A stretch of 64,000 nt of DNA. Source: Alviniconcha marisindica. Lineage: Eukaryota > Mollusca > Gastropoda > Provannidae. The first letter of the stretch is position 1; each line of letters opens with the position of its first letter. Under the pieces are notes generated by a model. The model was given only the letters and a program-made list of their open reading frames with translations. It ran no database searches and was not told where the DNA came from. The stretch spans positions 138,501 to 202,500 of the forward strand of contig JABMCL010002141.1 of NCBI GenBank assembly GCA_018857735.1, written 5' to 3'. The position numbers and the translations under genes were made by a program. Below are positions 37,200-47,570 of the stretch, one piece after another.

Positions 37200-38080
37200 A
37201 GAAAAAGAGAACTGACAAACATTCATTGAAGTTCTGAACCATCATTAAGACCTAGACTTTGAACACAGCAATCCGGTCTTTTCACAAGTCATTCCAGATT
37301 ACGATAATGTACCATTAAGCTAAGCTTGGTTGAAAAGGGATCAGCAGCTCTGAAGATAAAGAAGGAACAATCATATTTTGATTATATAAGCCTCCACTGT
37401 GACAATGACCTTGATGGTAACATAACATTAACAATCCTTTCACAAGACATTCTGGCTCATTGATGATACACCACAATATTAAGTTTGGCTACAAAAAATT
37501 AAATCATTTAGAAGATATCATCCAGAAAACATGTAATGAAGTTTCGAATCTTTGCTGTGACCACAGCAAAGCAGATTTTTTCAAAGACATTCCAGCTTGT
37601 GATCATGTACCATCAAACAAAGTTTGGTAGTAAATAGATCAGAAATTCAGGAGATATAACAGAATCAGTCATATTTTGATTATATAAGCTTTGTGACCTT
37701 GAAGATAGCAACCCATTTTTTTTTTCTTTCTTTTTTTTCTTTTGGCATGACACCATGGCTTATGATGATGTACCATCATACCAAGTTTGGTTACAAAGGG
37801 TTCAGGCAAATGTTAATTCAAATTTGTAATGTTCTCTGTGACCTTGACCAGAGCAATCCAATATATTCACTGGACAATTTGGCTTATGATAATCTACCAT
37901 CAGACTAAGTTTGGTTGTAAAAGTATTATTAGTTCACTAGCTATAGTAGTAATAGTCATATTTTGATTAAATAAGCCCTCACTGTGACCTCAAGCTTAAG
38001 GATAGCAACCCATTTTTCGCAAGACACTCAGTGTTATGATGATGTTTGGTTACAAAAGATTCAGCAGTTTAGAAGATAGG
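37200..38080 (+). repeat. Tandem array of the TGACCTTGA / GTTTGGTTACAAA module
   Basis: AAGTTTGGTTACAAA-like blocks occur near 37322, 37481, 37620, 37783, 37907 and 38042, spaced 124-163 bp. Each unit carries GTGACCTTGACC, an AGCAATCC word, CTTATGATGATGTACCATCA, the TTTGGTTACAAA block and TCAGCAGTTCAGAAGATAT. Other copies are at 13070, 17656, 48790 (same strand) and 43960, 53640 (opposite strand). Confidence 0.75.
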
Positions 38081-38583
38081 AACAAATAGGATTATTTTAC
38101 ATTGCTGATATAAATTCAACTTCATGACAGATAATCACATACCACTGATTAGGGTGAAACATATGAAAAAAATTGAACACAGCTTAAAGGATTTTTTTAA
38201 CATGAAACAAAAGTCTAATAAGTAAACAATGCCCCCACTCTTCCTGTGTTTACATTAACTTTTCAAAATCAATGGGAAGAAATCCCAACAACAATAACAG
38301 AAGAAACTAGCAAATGTTCAGACCACTAGTACTGAAACTGGGGAAATATAACTTATTGCCTTCCATCTAAGTACAGACAGCTATATCTTGGCCTCTTTTT
38401 CTTTTTTTAACACTAACAAAAATTCACACAAAATAAACAGCACTTCACATGATTTAAGACACACATTTGACACAAACAAACCATTATACACACTAAAAAA
38501 CAACAACAACAGTCATTTCATTTTTAAACCATATTATACATTTAAACCTTACATGTATACATAATAAATGAAGTCATCACTGT

Positions 38584-38637
<54 letters not shown>

Positions 38638-39983
38638 AATCTTTTTCTTTCTCTCAGTGACTCTTTCACATCTCTCTTTCATGCATTCTGGCCATTCAGC
38701 AAAAACAACAGAAAATATTTAGAATGTTTTCCAACCTGCTATCGGTTTTGTCTATGATAGTCTAAACTAGATCAGACAAGAGCATGCTCAGCAAAATAAA
38801 TTTCAGTTCAATCTTCCCCATGTTGTTGTAACATTTGTTTAAGATTGATCATTGTATGGCCAAACATTTTTCATGTGAATCAAAAAAGGGAGGGAAAACA
38901 TTTAAGACTAATTCCAAAGGCATGAGAATTAAAATAGACACAATTCTCATGAATAATCAACCTGAACTTTGAAAGAAATTATCGCAACATCTGTCACCTA
39001 ATCTAAAACTGGCTTTAAAAAAATAATTAAATACACAACATAAACTACCCATTGGCACATGCTGAAGTAACTAAACAAACAAGGCTTTTGAATACCCCAG
39101 TTATGTGCCTAGTTTACTGGTCATACTGGTGTAATGATGCACTGGTATACTAAGTGTGATCATGAACAGTTCAGAAGTTCACAATTCTGTGGTGGTTTAA
39201 ACCTTCTCTACAACCTTTATCACAGAAAAAGTATGCCCAACATTTTAAACAGAACTTCACCCAGTAATCACGCACAGACGTAATAATATATAACACTGGA
39301 AGCAAAAGGTTCAGAACATAAAACACACAAACATTCTTTCAGGGATCTAGCCACCATCTGAACTCTTGATCAGATAAGAAATTACCAAGAAATCTAAAAC
39401 TTTTGGTTTTAAATGTTTGATTTTGCTGTAACCTTGAAATTGTTATGTCAAGGTCACTGAAGGTGGGTAGGAATGGTGTAAAACTAAGTAAGCACTACTG
39501 CAGTTTAACATTAATTTATGACATTTATATAATAATGTTTAAAAAACATGCATACACAGAAACACAGTGCAATGAATGCTATGATGTGTCATGGCTGGCT
39601 GGCTATAGTACCACTTTAAATTACATGCTGAAATATTTTCTTGCAGAGACAAAAATGTCACCTGAGTGAAGGTCAAGGTTGGATATAATTTCAATTTTAT
39701 AACAGGAACACAGTCAATACTTCCAACTTCTAAGTAGCATCACTGATGACACATAATACACCCCCCCTCCGTGTCTGTCTAATCTCCTTCAACTGTACAC
39801 TCCAACAAGACAATTACAATCTGCATCAGTGCATCTGTGCATGCATGCATGTTGCTAGTGTTAATGAAAAGTGCCCTGCGCTCCCACCTTGTGTGGTAGA
39901 TATATAGGCACTGTAGAAATCCCCTTTATTATTATTATTATAGCAGCAGGAATATGTATGCAAAGAGGCAAGGACAGTGTTAC
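38081..39983. other. Intronic sequence, little recognised
   Basis: A CT microsatellite lies at 38583-38637. CpG is very scarce. No coding sequence beyond the adjacent exon 4 was seen. Confidence 0.5.
38583..38637. repeat. Interrupted (CT)n microsatellite
   Basis: CT runs broken by CC at regular points. Confidence 0.9.
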
Positions 39984-40170
39984 CATCTGGCCAGAGGTAG
40001 TTGACAAGTGGCAGTTTGGCAGAGTGTTTACGCCACAATCGCAAGACGTAGTCTTCCCATCGAACCATCTTGCCAAGAATGAGCATGACAGGGATTGTAG
40101 GAAGGCCAATCAGCAGGAAAAGGGGGTCAGCACGCTCCATCACATTAAGGCCTTCTTTGTGACCCAACAC
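39984..40170 (-). CDS. MARCHF5: MARCHF5 exon 4: second transmembrane segment
   Basis: After a TTTACAG acceptor the exon reads VLGHKEGLNVMERADPL, then the hydrophobic FLLIGLPTIPVMLILGK, then WEDYVLRLWRKHS. All three parts are near-identical to the human protein. It ends at a GTAACA donor in phase 1 after PD; open frame beyond this point is intron. The segment after the RLWRK motif is less conserved than the rest, as in other species. The following intron is 34.8 kb, the largest in the window, and contains most of the mobile elements described here. Confidence 0.93.
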
Positions 40171-40249
40171 CTGTAAAAAATATTTAAAAAATAAAGTAAA
40201 AGCAACAAATGATTAATCTAGGGATCAACTAGGAAGGTGAAAGCTCAGA

Positions 40250-41204
40250 GAGAGAATTTTATTCTTAATGTCCTCGGATGTCCTGGAGACATATTAGGGA
40301 CAAACTGTATGAATCTCTTAATTCTAACTTGTGAGCAAAACTGGTTGGCTATAAGACGGTTTAGTTTGGATGAGTCCACCTCTGTCGAGGGGACCCATGT
40401 CAGGACCTAGGAGGAAAGTTAAAATTTTGAAATTTGGTGCCCTAGTGGCCTTAAAATTTGTATTTTATTTTCCTCAAAAGTTAAAATTTACATTAAAATG
40501 CGAATAAAAACCTTCCTAGGACCAGTTTAAAAGCAACTATTTCTAACAATAACTTAACTTTTTTTTAAAAGACTGTTTGTTAAGAAATAGCTATCAGCAC
40601 AAGTTATATTTTATTTTAAGACAGTTGGTTAAAAATCAACTACAGTTGTACCTAATTAGGTTAAAAAGTTTCAGTATTTACAGCTAATTTGTTTACATTT
40701 GTCCAAAGTTAGCGCCTTTGTCTTTATGTTTCTTCCCTCCTCTCTTCTTTTTCTTTGCCATTTCAAACGGCACTGGCGGCTCGGTGGCCTCAGCTTGGTG
40801 GGGGGGCGAGTCTGGCTTACTATATGGTTGGTGGGGGGGCGAGTCTGGCTTACTATATGGTCTTGCTAAAGCACACAAGCGCGCCAAGATGGTAGTGACG
40901 TTTTCCTGCTGATTCATTGGCTGTTCGATGTCAGGTTCGGAGACCCATCCATCGTCTAGCTGTACTGTTTGGGTGGCAACTGACACCTTTTTCTCTAAGT
41001 TTACCTGCACCTCTACCTCTACAGTTTTGGTTGCTGCTGCCCGAGGGCTTTCAGTTTGTGTTGCCACTGTGGCAGTAAGACGTTGTTTAACATTATTGAC
41101 TACTTTTTCTGTGGCTCTTTCGATCAGTTTCTGCTCCAGCCTACTGAGGCGGAGCGTTTCTATGTTGGTTTGTATTTGATTTTTCTGGGCTTTAGTTTTA
41201 GTTA
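40250..41204 (-). mobile_element. 955-bp 5'-truncated LINE with 13-bp target duplication
   Basis: GTGAAAGCTCAGA flanks both ends (40237-40249 and 41205-41217), a perfect 13-bp duplication. On the minus strand an open frame of about 170 codons contains VATQTE and VATQTV repeats, a doubled PYSKPDSPPHQ (33-bp tandem duplication) and a basic end KKKKRGGKKHKDKGANFGQM before a stop at 40693-40695. A 3' UTR of about 430 nt follows, ending in the hairpin tail TTTGTCCCTAATATGTC, TCCAG, GACATCCGAGGACATTAAG. No reverse transcriptase is included. The intact frame suggests a young insertion. Assignment as a LINE rests on the truncation, target duplication and tail. Confidence 0.75.
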
Positions 41205-41258
41205 GTGAAAGCTCAGATGACTCACAGGGATTATGTAGTTCGGGGTGGGGGGTGGGGT

Positions 41259-41280
41259 GGGGGGGGGGGGGGGGGGGGGG
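41259..41280. repeat. Poly(G) tract, 22 nt
   Basis: G run beside the LINE insertion. It makes the adjacent open frame look proline-rich on the minus strand. Confidence 0.95.
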
Positions 41281-42180
41281 CTGCCTCCACAATATACAAA
41301 TAGCTTAAGTAGATATACTCAAAGAAAATCTGAAGCGACAAACAGCCTGTAAGTACACATGTGTTAAAAGGACTGATAAATTTCAGTGGACTCACAATTC
41401 TTCCCCAGTTAAAAACAATCCAAAGAAAATTAAACAGTACCATCAATGAATATTGGTAAAAAAAAAAATCCTGAATTTTATTATCCGTTAAGAACAATCT
41501 GAACAAAATCAAAAGTACTGGCAGAATATTGCTAAAGAAATACTTATTTCATTCCATATGATTGTATTTCGGTGATTTTTTCTTCTTTTTCATCAATTTA
41601 TAGAAATCATACAAGACTCATTCCACTTCTTTTTTTCTGTCTTCTTTTTTCCAATTTTTCTGTTATAAACATCTATACATTCATATCCACTTTAGCCACT
41701 TAGTAGACAGCTAGCACTGGTACGCGTGCGCGCGCACACACACACACACACACACGTTTACACCACAACCCCCTCATGGGAACATCTGACAAGCCTTATC
41801 GTTCTCTGCATACATACAAACATAATACGAGTCATTCTCCTGAAAACTGGTCAAAACTGTGACATAGAGGGTAAAAATTCGAAGTGTGAATTCTTTTACG
41901 TTATTATTTGGAAATGAAAGCTTGACACCTCTTGTGTTCATAAATATAAGGCATAAATTGACAGGGTGATAGAAACTTGGCTACTTGTGCATTATGTTAT
42001 GTCATAGGTCAGTCTCTCACATGTCACAGAAGACACCAGAAATGCATGAATAGAGTCAGCTCAGAGGCCAGTTTGCCTTTTTCCTTATACCATATTTCCT
42101 AATTAATGAAGGAATATCTGTTACTTCTTACATTAAAAAAAAAAATCAACTTTCCTGCCTCTTGAACGATTTTGCTTTAA

Positions 42181-42963
42181 AGGACAAGTCCAAGGTTTGG
42201 GGTGATTTTCGACACGATTTCCGTTAAAGCTCGCTGAGAATGATGATGTAGGTGAAACTGTGATCTGAGGGATATAAATGCACAAAAAAAGGCATTTTCT
42301 GTTGTACCGAAAGCGTCGCCATGATGCCCAAATCACGTGACCATATGCCTACTATGTCACTCTGGGGAGTCACTGCAAAATGGCCAACTTGAGCTACGAA
42401 GACGAAACTGATACTTTGCCGAGAGACCCACAAGGATACAGCCGTATTAGTTTGAGCCTGTCAGGCAGGATTTTGAAAGAGTACCGGAACATCGTGTCAG
42501 CAAACCCCATGCGGTATTCCATGGAGGTTGTGAAATCTCACTCACCGAAGTGCTCGCTACACAAATGGGCATGATGCGGCGCAGCAAGAAAGTCAGCTCG
42601 TTTGAATTGTATAAATTTAATCCACTTTCGCCTCATTGCGGGTCGATTGCATGGGAGCTTGTGCATTGTTATACCTGGGGTCGTCTGCGAATTGTTACAG
42701 TTCGCGGCAACACAGTAGGCCAGCATAGTTAACTTTTTTGTCGACCACACGCATACACAGTTTACTGAAGAATCTAAGATGGCAACCACACTGACTCCCC
42801 AGACTGACGTCACTTCCGGGAAAGTCTACAGAAAATAAAATCAATTAAAAACCCAATTAAACATTTTTTTTATTTTTTTTATTTCATTAAATCTGAAACT
42901 AGTGACTCATTTGTCAATCATTTCGATGGTCATTTTGCATACTTAAAATCTTTGGATTTTACT
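42181..42963. mobile_element. 783-bp Kolobok-like element with THAP exon, copy 2
   Basis: TTAA is duplicated at 42177-42180 and 42964-42967. Termini and interior match the 26196 copy closely over their whole length. The minus-strand THAP exon is open again (MLAYCVAANCNNSQ, LCSEHF) and ends at CACTTCG/GTGAGT. The plus-strand frame starting at 42380 is shifted by an indel relative to copy 1 but retains DETDTLP. The insertion sits inside the TIR element of locus 1, and locus 2 at about 54905 has the empty site. Confidence 0.88.
42538..42726 (-). pseudogene. THAP-domain exon of the Kolobok-like element, copy 2
   Basis: Same THAP start as at 26527-26715, with C-x4-C, RKWIKF and CSEHF retained and only a few substitutions (for example HELAHN to HKLPCN). 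Transposase catalytic residues are absent from the element. Confidence 0.75.
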
Positions 42964-44611
42964 TTAAAATGTCTCTTTCGAAGTACAGACATGCATGAAA
43001 TAGATCACCCATTTCTTTTCCCTAGTTTTCTTTTCTTTTGCAAAGTAATTTGGAGGAGGGTGGGGTGGGGTGGGGGTGGGGGTGGGGGTGGGTGGGGGGG
43101 AGGTGGGGGGAGGATATGTTCAGCTACTTGTTCTGAACCGTATATATATATATATAATATATATATATGGGTCATTCTCCTGAAAACTGGACCAAAGAGG
43201 GTGCCACTTTCCCTATGAAATAAAAACTAAATTAAAATATAAAACTTTTTAAACTACCACTATATTTCTGATGTAATGTGTTTGGAGAAATAAGGGAAAT
43301 GTCACAGTGTGTAAATGCATCATTATTTCTTGTGTTGTGAGTCTTTTTTGGTAAAAATCGCAACATTTTCATGGCCGCCAGTTGTGACATGGCTAAGGAA
43401 AGGTTAGCTGATCGCAGATATTTCCTTGAAATTGTTCGTGGTTCAATAAAAACAGATTTCATGAGAAAGAAGGTGGCTTGTTGTTACATACAAATGATAT
43501 TTATTGTGTGCTGCTTTCTACTAACAGGTCCAAACAAAGAAATGATCATCAGTGTCTCCTGTGTTACTGATGGTATCTTCTGAGTGTGTATAACGTTATC
43601 GTGACTATCGAAACTAAAGAACTTTCTTTTTTTCCATCTGCTTGGTAGATAACCACATTTCATCTTATTTTTAATGCTTGTTTGATGACATAAGAGTAGA
43701 TACAAAATAAATTACAGTCATTTCTTCAGCAGTGGTTGACATGGTGTCTTAAAATGGTGTAATGTGCGAGCACACAAAAGAACTACTTCTGTTAATACCA
43801 TAGACTTTCGACCTACCCTAATGTATCAGTCCACATCAGCTGACTTGCAGCAGCAACATTTGACCTTTTTCCTTGTTGTGTAAAGTGTATTATTTGACTA
43901 CAAAAGGGAAAGCACTGTGGTGTCTTCGGGGGTGAGGGATGTATCGCTTGTGACAAATATTTGTTCCCAGTTGGCTGAGTGTACGCAACCTTTTGTAACC
44001 AAACTTGGTATTATGGTGCACCACCATGAACTGGAATGTCATGTGAAAAAAAGGGGATTCTAAGTTCAAGGTCACGGTCACAGTGTGGGCTTATATAATC
44101 AAAATATGATGGTTTCTACTATATCTTTTATTAGTTCTAAACCAATGAGTCTTTTGCAATCAAACTCAATTTGATGGTAGATCATCATAAGCAAACAAGT
44201 GTCCACTGAAAATATTGGATTGCTGTGTTCGGGGATCAATGTCACAGCCAAGGTTAAATGTTTCAACTGATGTTAGTTTGGATATCTCATAAATAGCTGA
44301 ACCTTTTTTCTCATTAAATCTGTTTTTATTCAATCATGAACAATTTCAAGGAAATATCTGCAATCAGCTAACCTTCCCATAGCCATGTCACAAATGACAG
44401 CCATGAAATGTTCCGATTTTTACCCCAAAAGACCCAGAGCACAAGAAATAATGATGCATTCATATATTGAAGCATTTCCCTTATTTCTCTAAACACATTA
44501 CATCACAAATATAGTGGTAATTTCATGTTTTAATTTTTAAAAATTCAACAAAAAAGCGGCACCCTCTTTGGTCCAGTTTTCAGGAGAATGACCCATATCA
44601 TTATATGTCAT

Positions 44612-45020
44612 GGGTACAGATCAAAATCTAGTAGGATTTCAAATTTCACCAGTTAAAATTAAAACTGGGATTTCTCCTGGTTGGACTGCATTCAAATTTT
44701 CAGTGATAAAACTTTAAATCAGGTCAGCTGAAACCAGCGCAAGAGAAGAGACAAGGTGAGAGTTAATATATGTATATATGGATAGATATGGTTTATTATG
44801 CATCCTTGTACTACCTTCACTCCCAACCTCCAAATCTGACACAGACATACGCCTAGTTCAAAAACCATTTGTTTGTTCTGGCGAAATCAACACTGTGACA
44901 TATGCTGGCATGATTTAAAATCCTACTAGAAGATCACAATTTTGAATTCTCCCAGAAGAAATGCCATTTTTAATTTCTACCAGTAGAATCTGAAATCCTA
45001 CCAGATTTTGATTTACACCC
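44612..45020. mobile_element. 409-bp foldback MITE
   Basis: Arms of about 110 bp are imperfect inverted repeats: GGGTACAGATCAAAATCTAG with TAGGATTTC on the left and, reversed, GGGTGTAAATCAAAATCTGG with TAGGATTTC on the right. The similarity continues through GGCATTTCTTCTGG-like blocks. No clear target duplication and no coding capacity. Confidence 0.7.
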
Positions 45021-45089
45021 TAACATACACATATATTACAACAAATTAGAAACAGAATTTTACAACAGTCACAAATAAGGTACGACAAA

Positions 45090-45330
45090 CCTATTTCATC
45101 ATAATTAGATACATTCAGTCAACCACTATTTAAAACCACTCTGAAGACCCATCTTTAAAACTCATATTACTACTACTGCTAGCATATTCTCTAGACCCCC
45201 ACCCCACCCCCTCCTCCCACCTTGCTCCTTATTTTCAGTTGACTGATGTGCTGTGTGTGTATGTGTGTGCATGCATGCATGCGCACATGCATGTGCAGGT
45301 GTGTGTGAACACACAGGCATGCGTTCAACA
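45090..45330 (+). mobile_element. LINE 3' end fragment
   Basis: Codes for the terminal LFKTTLKTHLFKT motif of Jockey/CR1-type ORF2, then a C-rich stretch and a GT/GCAT microsatellite, the same layout as at 56340-56690. Confidence 0.55.
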
Positions 45331-45448
45331 ACATGTGTGCAAGTTTGTGCGCAGAATATAGGTCTTGCCTGTTTACTTGGTTGTGATTTTAATTGCTTGT
45401 AGTTATTGATGTTTTTCAGTTGAGGTGTCTCAACATATATGTAGTCTA

Positions 45449-46016
45449 TTGGGCGATTCAGGCAGGGTTGTTAACTCCCTTGACTTTTGCCCAGCATCGC
45501 TTAAGTCCCTTGGCTGCTTTTACTTCCAGTGCGTACTTTCTTCACAATAGTGAATTTGCGAATTTTACACTGCCAACTTTAAAGGCATTTTTGGAGGCCC
45601 ATAGTCATAATGTGTCTGGCAATAAGCAATAACTTGTTGCTCGTGCTATAGGATGCCCCAAAATGCATTTTTTCTACGCACTCAAGATCTTCTGGTCAGC
45701 CAAAAATCGACGAAAAGACACTTTTTTTCCACCCTCCATCCCTTTCCACGGTAATTTTTGCAACTACTACTACTTGGTTCTTAATGTCCTCGGATGTCAG
45801 ATGACATATGAGGGACAAGTAAATTTTGCAACTGCAACAGTATTGGCATTTGTGCTGCTTCGCAATTCTAGGTTCAACTTCTACTGTTATACACAGCGTG
45901 AAGCTATGCCTACTCAGAAATCAGCCCAGAAGTGCGCTGCGACCTCTCGCGACTTCTTGCATGAAAGATTACAAAGTGCATTCACTCTAGCAAACCAGCT
46001 TCACTGAATCGCCCAA
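45449..46016. mobile_element. 568-bp TA-flanked TIR element (MITE)
   Basis: Perfect 13-bp terminal inverted repeats TTGGGCGATTCAG, with TA on both sides (45447-45448 and 46017-46018). That is consistent with a Tc1/mariner-type target duplication. No transposase. It carries the 54-bp retro-tail insertion described next. Confidence 0.78.
45766..45819 (-). mobile_element. 54-bp insertion of the hairpin retroelement tail
   Basis: The minus strand reads TTGTCCCTCATATGTCATCT, GACATCCGAGGACATTAAG and an AGT repeat. It is flanked by 14-bp duplications with one mismatch (TAATTTTTGCAACT at 45752-45765 and TAAATTTTGCAACT at 45820-45833). Nothing upstream of the hairpin was copied. Confidence 0.85.
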
Positions 46017-46112
46017 TATTTAACTTTTGCTCAGTGCCAAGCTCTGTTTTTATGTTAGAGGTTCACATTTTATAAATATTTCATTATTATTATTATTAAT
46101 ACACCAACTGAC

Positions 46113-46243
46113 CTGCATGACAGTGACAGCCCCGTAAGTGACCGCTGTCCAGTATACAGAGCCAATGAACATCCCACCAGCTACAAAAGGGCAAGTCTTG
46201 TAAATTATCTTGTCAGCTATGTCCATCAGATACACCACAGGCC
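46113..46243 (-). CDS. MARCHF5: MARCHF5 exon 3: first transmembrane segment
   Basis: The exon opens after TTTCAG, completes the split glycine of FPKLG and reads PVVYLMDIADKI, closely matching vertebrate MARCHF5. It continues through a hydrophobic stretch with the motif SVYWTAVTYGAVTVMQ, the first membrane pass. It ends after CAG at a GTCAGT donor in phase 0. The length (131 nt) restores the frame exactly between the neighbouring exons. The downstream intron is 5.9 kb and holds two MITEs, a TIR element and a LINE insertion. Confidence 0.92.
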
Positions 46244-47364
46244 CTGAAAGTGGACAACACAGTTGGCATGAAACACATAACAGCAGTGCTCAGTGAATTT
46301 TGCGAAAGTATAAACACACACGTAAAATGGTACTACTCAAATAGTTATGGCAGCAACCAGCTATTACATGTTAAGGCAACCAGAAGCTGGTATGCCATTA
46401 GAAACAATAATCCAATATAATCAAATCAGTTCACATCATGAAGTATAATTTAACAACTAAGACTACATTTAAAATTAACTGTCTACTTGTAAAACTAGCT
46501 ATCCCCCCCCGGACACATTTAGTTAACTGGATAATTAACTGAGTATACCCAAATTACATTAGTTACAATATAAAAATATGTTGCTATTATATATAAAATG
46601 ATGTTATATGTATATATATAATACCAATAATACTGAACATAAAATATGAACAAAAATTTAAACAAGCACACACGCACATGCACCTCCCTATCTCCACACC
46701 ACTCAAATACGTAATTAACAAAATGTAACAAACACAACAATATACTGCAAAAAGCTTAGAAACTGGTCTAAAAATAAACCAGTTTCAAAGCATACCCCTG
46801 CACTTTTCCTCCAGCACTTTGTGTGATGCTGACATCACATCAGTATTAATTTGGATGGTACCATAAAAGCAAAGTTGTAAGTGTGTTTTTTGTTTGTTTT
46901 TGTTTTTCCTTCTATTTTTCTTGTTTTATTTTTACTTTAAGGGGGAGGGGCTGGGGGGAGGGGGGAGACAGAGGGGGTGTTTGAGCTATGTTTCCTGTAC
47001 CTGCACCGTGGAAACATCATGGGAACAACCACAAGCTTTGCATTGTGGCATATCTAAGAGTGCATGACATCCACACTTCTGACATTATGAGCCAAACACA
47101 TAAAAGGTTAAAAGGAACAATAATTTAATATCACAACGTAAAATGTGGGAATTTTTAATGTAAGCCACTTTTTCAAGTAAAGTGGCTCCCTTAGTTTCAT
47201 AACAAAAAATAGACTGCATTTGATCATTTGTTATGATTTTTGTACAAAAATATGTGAGAAAACTAGACAAACCTTAGGAACAAGATCATATTGCTAATAC
47301 TCAACACAACAATGCAACAAGGTGAACAACTTTTTCAGTAAGTGTACGACAGTCTCGGACTCAC
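46244..47364 (-). other. Second MARCHF5 intron (between exons 2 and 3)
   Basis: AT-rich intron with a G-rich stretch near 46940-46978. No element recognised. Confidence 0.6.
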
Positions 47365-47570
47365 CCAGCTTTGGAAAGATGATGATGTATTCAGTGTTAC
47401 ACTGTGGACATGCCACTTTGGCTGTGCTGTTTCCTTTTTGCTTCTCATCCACCCAACGTTGTAAGCAGCTCTGATGGACCCACTTGGTTGTACCACGACA
47501 ACGACATGGTCGTACCCATGCTGCTTCTGTGTCATCTTCTTCTGTGGCGAAACACACCCAACAAGACTGC
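47365..47570 (-). CDS. MARCHF5: MARCHF5 exon 2: RING-CH zinc finger
   Basis: This exon encodes the E2-binding RING-CH domain. The zinc ligands are visible in order as CWVC, RPCRC, WVHQSC and ACPQC, giving the C4HC3 pattern. The stretches STAKVACPQCN and FPKLG are nearly identical to vertebrate MARCHF5. The donor follows CTGG and reads GTGAGT, leaving phase 1. The preferred acceptor is the CCCCAG ending at 47571, preceded by branch-like TTAAT. The reading frame also stays open upstream to an ATG at 47596, which would add MLRTLMLPRQ. That could be a real start if exon 1 is non-coding, but the CCCCAG acceptor directly before conserved sequence argues that it is read-through of intron. The next exon lies 1.1 kb away. 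Confidence 0.92.

Larger units (their letters stand above)
41829..44594. mobile_element. TIR element GTCATTCTCCTGAAAACTGG, locus 1
   Basis: GAGTCATTCTCCTGAAAACTGG opens at 41829, GGGTCATTCTCC recurs at 43169, and the inverted form ends at 44594. The 43169-44594 part has arms of about 300 bp that are inverted copies (for example GGTTAGCTGATCGCAGATAT near 43402 against 44380). Between the arms lie TTTGGTTACAAA modules in reverse orientation. The 41829-43168 part matches, inverted, the right end of locus 2 (54730-55271) except for the TTAA/THAP element inserted at 42181. Short frames in the arms are shared between loci but not recognisable as protein. Confidence 0.65.
2964..47570 (-). other. MARCHF5: MARCHF5 gene, resolved part (5 coding exons)
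   Basis: This span holds an ortholog of MARCHF5 (MARCH5/MITOL), a four-pass mitochondrial outer-membrane RING-CH E3 ubiquitin ligase that in other animals controls mitochondrial dynamics and protein turnover. Five exons join in phase, with GT donors and AG acceptors throughout, into about 280 codons, and human MARCHF5 has 278 residues. Order in the protein is the RING-CH finger (exon 2), TM1 (exon 3), TM2 (exon 4), TM3 (exon 5), then TM4 and the C-terminal tail (exon 6). Introns are about 1.1, 5.9, 34.8 and 1.9 kb and are packed with transposable elements. No stop codon or frameshift was seen, so the gene looks functional. The start codon is unresolved: either an upstream exon near 63.5 kb or an in-frame ATG at 47596 could supply it. 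Confidence 0.93.

Noticed and set aside
40693..41292. 199-codon minus-strand open frame as a host gene
   Set aside because: It crosses the right boundary of the 955-bp LINE insertion (41204) into a G/C simple repeat. The proline-rich start is translated simple repeat and the rest is LINE sequence.
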